A stretch of DNA of 64,000 nt from Lagopus muta (Eukaryota; Chordata; Aves; Galliformes; Phasianidae), in contig NC_064435.1 in NCBI RefSeq assembly GCF_023343835.1, positions 41,130,603 through 41,194,602 of the forward strand. Direction: 5' to 3'. Position numbers and translations under genes: made by a program. This document shows, piece by piece, positions 61,201-64,000 of the stretch (its first letter is position 1; each line of letters opens with the position of its first letter). Below the pieces are notes generated by a model, which saw only the letters and a program-made list of their open reading frames with translations, did no database searches and was not told the DNA's origin.

Positions 61201-63865
61201 TGAGGGTGTTGTCCAAATGCCTCCACAATACTAACAGACACAAGATATCAACCACCTCTCCAGGAAACCTGTTCCAGTGTTTAACCACTCCCCCTGCAAA
61301 AACAAAGAAATAAATAAATTCCAAATATCCAGTTGGAATGTTCCCTTGTGCAGCTTTGTGCCATTCCTTTGCATCTTGTCTTAGGTTCCCAGGAGGTATT
61401 CTAATGGTAGTCATTATAAACAAAGCTCTGGAAAGAAGACTTTAGATGTAGACTTAAACACATGTTTTTACACGTGCCTCTACTGCTGTAAGTGCTGAAG
61501 TGAAGTGCACAAAGAAACTCATAAATTCCATGGGTACGTTTTTTGAAATGGTGTAGTAGGGACATGGTATTTAATTTTGTCTGCTTAGCGGTTATATATA
61601 TATTTTTATCTTTGTTTCTACATGTGTGCTTTGTTTGAAAACAAGTCAATTCTTGTTTTCGCGGGGAAGGATGTTCTGTGTTTTAAGCTCCTGTTGTGGA
61701 AAAAGAATTTAGGTATTTTCAAGTTGCACAAAAGGCCATTGATTCTTGACAGACAATTCAAACTGACAGATTTCTTTCATCACTAACAGTGTTTGTCTCC
61801 TTGTGTTGCTCTTACTGGTGTGTTTTGCTTAGGATCTCTGAGACATTATTTGATAGTCTGCATATATTTCTCCAGTATCACTCTAACTATTTAGTCAATT
61901 GTAGTTAAGACAGTTTACCTGATAAAACAGTTATTAAAACTATGTTGATCTGTTTACACAGACACTCTGAACTTGTAAGTTATTGTTGTAGAAGATAAAA
62001 GTAATCTGAAGGCTATTTAGCAGTAACTAGAGTAACCATGGACCTCCTTAGCAAGGTCAAAATCTAGGAAGTTTTTCTGAGTCTTTGCTTATTTGTTTTC
62101 AGTCCAATGAATGTGTTTTTGATACACAAATCACCAAGAAAATGGGTTATTACAAGCTGCTGGAAGTGATGTATATACGTCTTTCAAAAGAGGACGTTCA
62201 CTCCAAGGACTCTAAAATTAACCAAGCTTACCGTGGCTCTGTAAGTGTAGAAGGAAATGAACTTACCAAGGCACTAATAAAGTAAGATTCTTTTTCCTTG
62301 TATTTCCTTTCAATTTCTAATTATATTTTAGGTAGATACTCTTTTAGGTATGTCGTGTAAAGCAGAAGTATGACTTGGTCAAGGATGAACGCAATCTGCG
62401 ATGTAGCTTTTGGTTTTAAGTAGAGTACTCAATATTTAATTTATATTTGATAAACTGATATTGAATGTGGGGGTTGGAACCTGATGATCTTTTAAGGTCC
62501 TTTCCGACCTGAGCTATTCTACAGTAATCTACAGTCCTATCTCAGAATGACTTCTTCCCAGTTGTTTTGGTTTTCTTGCTTTTTCAGTATGGTTCTTTAC
62601 CTTTAAATTTCAGTTTGAGTATTGTTAAACACTTAGGACAGAATCATAATGCACCTAAGAGGACTTAAAAGCTTTTTTTTTTTTTTTTTGTCTATGATTT
62701 GCTTAAGATTCATAGGTGCTTATGGGCAAAAGACCTATTAAAAAATTGTTATCTAAACCAGTTTTGTCTGGCTAATCCATAGCATAGCTCAGCATGCCTG
62801 TCCACTGATAAGTTGGTGGGAAAGAGCCACAAGACTTGTTTGTTTATGAATTGAAAGGTATCTTCATTTTCTATGAAAATACCCTGCCATCTCCTTGACA
62901 TTAAAGATGGCAGTGGAAGTTGGCTGTGCCGTTGGTGAATGGTTGCATTGTGATTTAATGCTAATACTGCTATAGTGATATAGATCTCTTGAAATTCTGT
63001 TGATTCTGTCTTTCGTTGGGAGGGCTCTCCTGTGCTTATTAAAGAGAAGGAAAAAAGCAGCAAAGACTTTGGTGTTTACATGTCTATTTTTGCCTGTTCT
63101 TATTTTCAGGTTGTGCTATGACGCATTTACAGAAAACATGGCAGGGGAGAGTCAGCTGCTGGAGAAGAGGAGGCAGTATCACTGTGCAGCATATAATTGT
63201 GCTATTGCTGTTATTAGTTGTGTCTTCACTGAAAGTAAATTTTATCAAGGCTTTCTCTTTACAGAAAAATCAGAAAAGGTGAGAAACCATTGTTGCTGCT
63301 AGGAAGCTTTCAGAGCACGGAACATGAAGAGATGTTAGTCGATGTCAGTAAATCAAAGAATCAAACTTGAGTGACAGGCAATTATATAATGAACTACCCA
63401 GTGAGGCAGTAGGAGTAGTTGACTGACTTTCCTCTTCGTGTCATTTGAATTGCTGATGAAGGCGTCGACATCTGCTGGGGGTTGGTGAAGTAGGGATAGG
63501 TTTATCAATTTCTCTTCACACTCAATCAATTTTCTAATACCCAGGAAAACATCTATCAAGTTTTCCAGTCCTTGAAATATACACGAATAAGAGAAATCCT
63601 TTTTACAGAGTGCATTGCCAGTGCTTTAAGTTCTCAAGTAATTGAGTAGCAAAATTTTCTTAAGTGTTGATCTAAAACAGAACTGGCTGGTTTTTTTTTG
63701 TACTTTGAACTTTTACAAGAAGCAAGAAAAATGTTAGAGCAATTGTTATTGAATGCAGAGTTATAACTTCGATGTTTTCAAGTTTTCTTTGGTTTGCAGA
63801 ACTTGCTGATTTTTGAAAACTTGATAGACTTGAAGCGCCAGTACATGTTTCCTGTAGAAATTGAG
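22404..63865 (+). CDS. PRKDC: PRKDC, DNA-dependent protein kinase catalytic subunit (5' half, continues past window)
   Basis: PRKDC is the large PI3K-related kinase recruited by Ku to DNA ends; it drives non-homologous end joining and V(D)J recombination in the nucleus. Forty-four coding exons join in phase to 5982 nt, about 1994 residues, all in the HEAT-repeat N-terminal and middle scaffold. The kinase, FAT and main autophosphorylation clusters lie beyond the right edge. Conserved blocks include [69 protein letters not shown] and [13 protein letters not shown]. The start MAGG matches the mammalian MAGS start and has A at -3 and G at +4. The frame is open upstream to an ATG at 22242, but that extension has no recognised homology. 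No broken exon was seen. Introns 1 and 2 are 79 and 78 nt; intron 41 (3361 nt) is the largest. Confidence 0.97.
22920..23215 (-). mobile_element. CR1 LINE fragment in PRKDC intron 3
   Basis: 'catagagccacggaatcttc', 'gatcaccaggtccagatcc' and 'ctggtgcagaccttttccct' follow the antisense order of a CR1 3' region, similar to the copy at 57680. Diverged, so probably old. Confidence 0.65.
23346..23416. repeat. TG/TA compound microsatellite
   Basis: An alternating (TG)n run passes into (TA)n with one TG interruption, about 70 bp, in PRKDC intron 3. It sits immediately against the tail of the next CR1 copy, a common arrangement where the A/T-rich tail region seeds a simple repeat. Confidence 0.95.
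23417..23862 (-). mobile_element. CR1 LINE fragment in PRKDC intron 3
   Basis: Antisense tail 'aatagaattgttaaggttgc', then 'gatcatctagtccaac' and on to 'cagtactcaaagtgcggcct'. About 450 bp of the 3' end, antisense to PRKDC. Confidence 0.9.
25805..25892 (+). mobile_element. CR1 LINE 3' tail in PRKDC intron 5
   Basis: 'ggttggtggccctgcctgtg', 'ggcagggggttggaatttga' and 'gtcccttccaacctaagcc' then 'ttctgtgatta' make a clear CR1 3' end in the PRKDC direction. Confidence 0.9.
30373..30814 (+). mobile_element. Well-preserved CR1 LINE 3' segment in PRKDC intron 11
   Basis: Open for over 110 codons in the CR1 ORF2 end, from [20 protein letters not shown] through [18 protein letters not shown] to LDGVLGNLI and a stop, then the 3' UTR and tail 'gattctgtgattctgtgatt'. 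It differs from the inner copy at 59271-59905 at only about three residues over the shared stretch, so both are recent copies of one subfamily. It is 5' truncated and contains no reverse-transcriptase core. Confidence 0.95.
31380..37673 (+). CDS. PRKDC: PRKDC coding exons 12-22 (residues 365-838)
   Basis: Exons: 31380-31544, 32207-32375, 33049-33098, 33648-33785, 34072-34221, 34676-34791, 35496-35655, 36200-36286, 36666-36785, 37151-37310, 37567-37673. Landmarks are [52 protein letters not shown] and NNWEV near the end. Residues around exons 15-17 differ most from mammals, as expected for loop regions. Borders are GT/AG throughout. Confidence 0.93.
38623..48550 (+). CDS. PRKDC: PRKDC coding exons 23-32 (residues 839-1356)
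   Basis: Exons: 38623-38713, 39648-39811, 40453-40605, 41835-41942, 42765-42991, 43367-43461, 44384-44483, 45422-45555, 46973-47227, 48324-48550. Exon 26 ([17 protein letters not shown]) and exon 27 ([15 protein letters not shown]) are very strongly conserved. Exon 29 ends inside an Arg codon (CG) completed by exon 30, giving the conserved VPRGFP. Intron 30 hosts a 0.9-kb CR1 and intron 31 an unclassified 270-bp insertion. Confidence 0.93.
39236..39474 (+). mobile_element. CR1 LINE 3' fragment in PRKDC intron 23
   Basis: 'gaggttcaggttggatatta', 'ttgcccagggaggtggtaga' and 'gctgatggttggactagagg' then 'tcttttccaacctt' give the CR1 3' end in the PRKDC direction. Diverged and internally shortened. 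Confidence 0.85.
45590..46520 (+). mobile_element. CR1 LINE with reverse-transcriptase end, in PRKDC intron 30
   Basis: Carries the catalytic FADD box (45629-45640, FADDYKL) followed by [20 protein letters not shown] and [11 protein letters not shown], the C-terminal part of the CR1 reverse transcriptase, then the ORF2 tail and 3' UTR ending near 'ttctaggattctgtgatcc'. It begins just upstream of the FADD box, so it is 5' truncated; frame is lost after about 45990. Same orientation as PRKDC, and it starts only 35 nt after exon 30. Confidence 0.92.
47749..48018. mobile_element. Unclassified 270-bp insertion with 5-bp flanking repeat (possible LTR fossil)
   Basis: Flanked by AGATG at 47744-47748 and 48019-48023, a candidate target duplication. 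On the minus strand it holds a TATTTAA element and a GC-richer first half, reminiscent of avian endogenous-retrovirus LTRs. I cannot name a family, and its ends are not typical TG...CA. If it is an LTR it is a solo fossil with no internal genes. It lies in PRKDC intron 31. Confidence 0.4.
49418..63865 (+). CDS. PRKDC: PRKDC coding exons 33-44 (residues 1357-1994), runs to window edge
   Basis: Exons: 49418-49626, 49762-49894, 51169-51327, 51710-51913, 53205-53390, 54370-54474, 56417-56584, 56925-57052, 58534-58741, 62103-62281, 63110-63278, 63800-63865. Landmarks are [62 protein letters not shown] and [15 protein letters not shown]. Exon 44 ends with a consensus donor (GTGAGT), so the gene clearly continues beyond 64000. 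Introns 38, 40 and 41 carry most of the CR1 and poly-T material. Confidence 0.93.
50896..51063 (-). mobile_element. CR1 LINE 3' fragment in PRKDC intron 34
   Basis: 'aaatcacagaattgtagggg', 'ttggaagggacctccagaga' and 'tcatcgagtccaacccccct' are the antisense CR1 tail and 3' UTR. It ends abruptly at 'gcagcctgttccagtg'. About 170 bp. Confidence 0.92.
53545..53574 (+). repeat. Poly-T run (30 nt)
   Basis: Uninterrupted T30 in PRKDC intron 37. No mobile-element body adjoins it. Confidence 0.95.
54928..55985 (-). mobile_element. Nested cluster of three CR1 LINE copies in PRKDC intron 38
   Basis: An outer CR1 starts with its tail at 54928, is interrupted at about 54968 by a second CR1 (to about 55150, tail 'atggaatcacaaggttgg'), resumes at 'ttgagtccaatcccctcc', is interrupted again at about 55453 by a third CR1 (tail 'catggaatcatagaatcgcc', to about 55697), and resumes at 'cccaggttactcagactttc' to about 55985. 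The outer copy therefore predates the other two. All three are antisense to PRKDC. Confidence 0.85.
56120..56153 (+). repeat. Poly-T run (34 nt)
   Basis: T34 in PRKDC intron 38, not attached to a recognisable retroelement. Confidence 0.95.
57434..57458 (+). repeat. Poly-T run (25 nt)
   Basis: T25 in PRKDC intron 40. Confidence 0.95.
57680..58180 (-). mobile_element. CR1 LINE fragment in PRKDC intron 40
   Basis: Antisense tail 'gaaccatagaatatcctgag', then 'gaccaccttctggtgcagat' and, near the right end, the antisense of the ORF2 C-terminus ('[11 protein letters not shown]', '[10 protein letters not shown]' on minus). About 500 bp, a subfamily like that at 22920. Confidence 0.9.
58250..58390 (+). 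other. 38-nt poly-T followed by a short open segment
   Basis: T38 (58250-58287) ends in 'ag' and is followed by about 42 open codons reading [18 protein letters not shown] and onward to a TAG near 58418. It looks like a splice acceptor plus exon, but PRKDC exons 40 and 41 join without it in all known orthologues. Read on the minus strand it looks instead like a transcript end: AATACA followed within about 30 nt by a poly(A) tail. I do not recognise the protein or a parent gene. Confidence 0.3.
59223..60985 (-). mobile_element. CR1 LINE with reverse-transcriptase domain, interrupted by a second CR1
   Basis: The outer copy (59223-59270 and 59906-60985) holds much of the reverse transcriptase: [15 protein letters not shown] and [18 protein letters not shown] (60946-60542), then [24 protein letters not shown] and the catalytic box FADDTK (FADD at 60224-60235). 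One stop, TGA where the family has Arg, separates the two open stretches at about 60542. The inner copy (59271-59905) is a 5'-truncated ORF2 end plus 3' UTR with tail repeats of 'cacagaat', inserted in the outer 3' UTR. Lies in PRKDC intron 41, antisense to the gene. Confidence 0.95.
61100..61410 (-). mobile_element. CR1 LINE 3' fragment in PRKDC intron 41
   Basis: Antisense tail 'tagaatagaatagttcagtt', then 'ctagtccaacttcctgactg' and 'aaacctgttccagtgtttaa'. About 300 bp, diverged. Confidence 0.85.
62466..62530 (+). mobile_element. CR1 LINE 3' tail in PRKDC intron 42
   Basis: 'tgggggttggaacctgatga', 'tcttttaaggtcctttccga' and 'cctgagctattcta' form a short CR1 3' end. Confidence 0.85.
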
Positions 63866-64000
63866 GTGAGTGGAAGTTCTGTATTTTCATATTTCTGAGA
63901 AAAAAAATGAGTACATCTTTAAGTGTGCTCACTGGTGAACTGGTTCTTAGTCATGTGGGGAGGAAGTGGGAAAACAATGGAGTACTTCTCTGTTTAAAAT

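Noticed and set aside
63421-63540. Possible box C/D snoRNA in PRKDC intron 43 (tgatgaa near 63451)
   Set aside because: A box C-like heptamer alone is frequent by chance; I found no matched box D with terminal stem.

Overview
This window is nuclear DNA from a bird, most likely a galliform close to chicken. The reasons are the dense CR1 LINE fragments with ATTCTGTG/ATTCTATG tails, the absence of recognisable SINEs, an alpharetrovirus-like LTR fossil, and two vertebrate genes with short-intron avian structure. The two genes are diverged head to head: MCM4 on the minus strand (coding 21675 down to 10859, 16 coding exons, complete, 857 residues predicted) and PRKDC on the plus strand (coding from 22404 to beyond the right edge, 44 coding exons visible, residues 1 to about 1994 of a roughly 4100-residue protein). 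I placed splice sites by eye using GT/AG borders, reading phase and family conservation. In both genes every exon junction keeps phase, and no stop interrupts the coding exons.

Layout. Positions 1-10500 are intergenic: mostly unremarkable sequence, several CR1 fragments, and four identical tRNA-Ala(AGC) genes (three plus, one minus) between 4.4 and 9.2 kb. MCM4 occupies about 10.5-21.7 kb, with CR1 copies and one solo-LTR-like fossil in its introns. Positions 21.3-22.8 kb form a CpG-rich, TATA-less bidirectional promoter carrying an E2F-like palindrome, a CACGTG E-box, CCAAT boxes in both orientations, and ETS- and YY1-like sites. PRKDC fills 22.4-64 kb. Its larger introns hold CR1 copies (some nested inside each other), long poly-T runs, a TG/TA microsatellite and a 270-bp insertion flanked by a 5-bp repeat.

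How the genes relate. MCM4 is one of the six subunits of the replicative MCM2-7 helicase, and PRKDC is the catalytic subunit of the DNA-dependent protein kinase for end joining. The shared promoter is an arrangement known in mammals, where the same intergenic segment has also been reported as a replication origin; whether that holds here is inference. I found no system unknown to biology. The most unusual points are the identical tRNA-Ala cluster, the nested and recently active CR1 copies, and a short open segment after a 38-nt poly-T at 58250.
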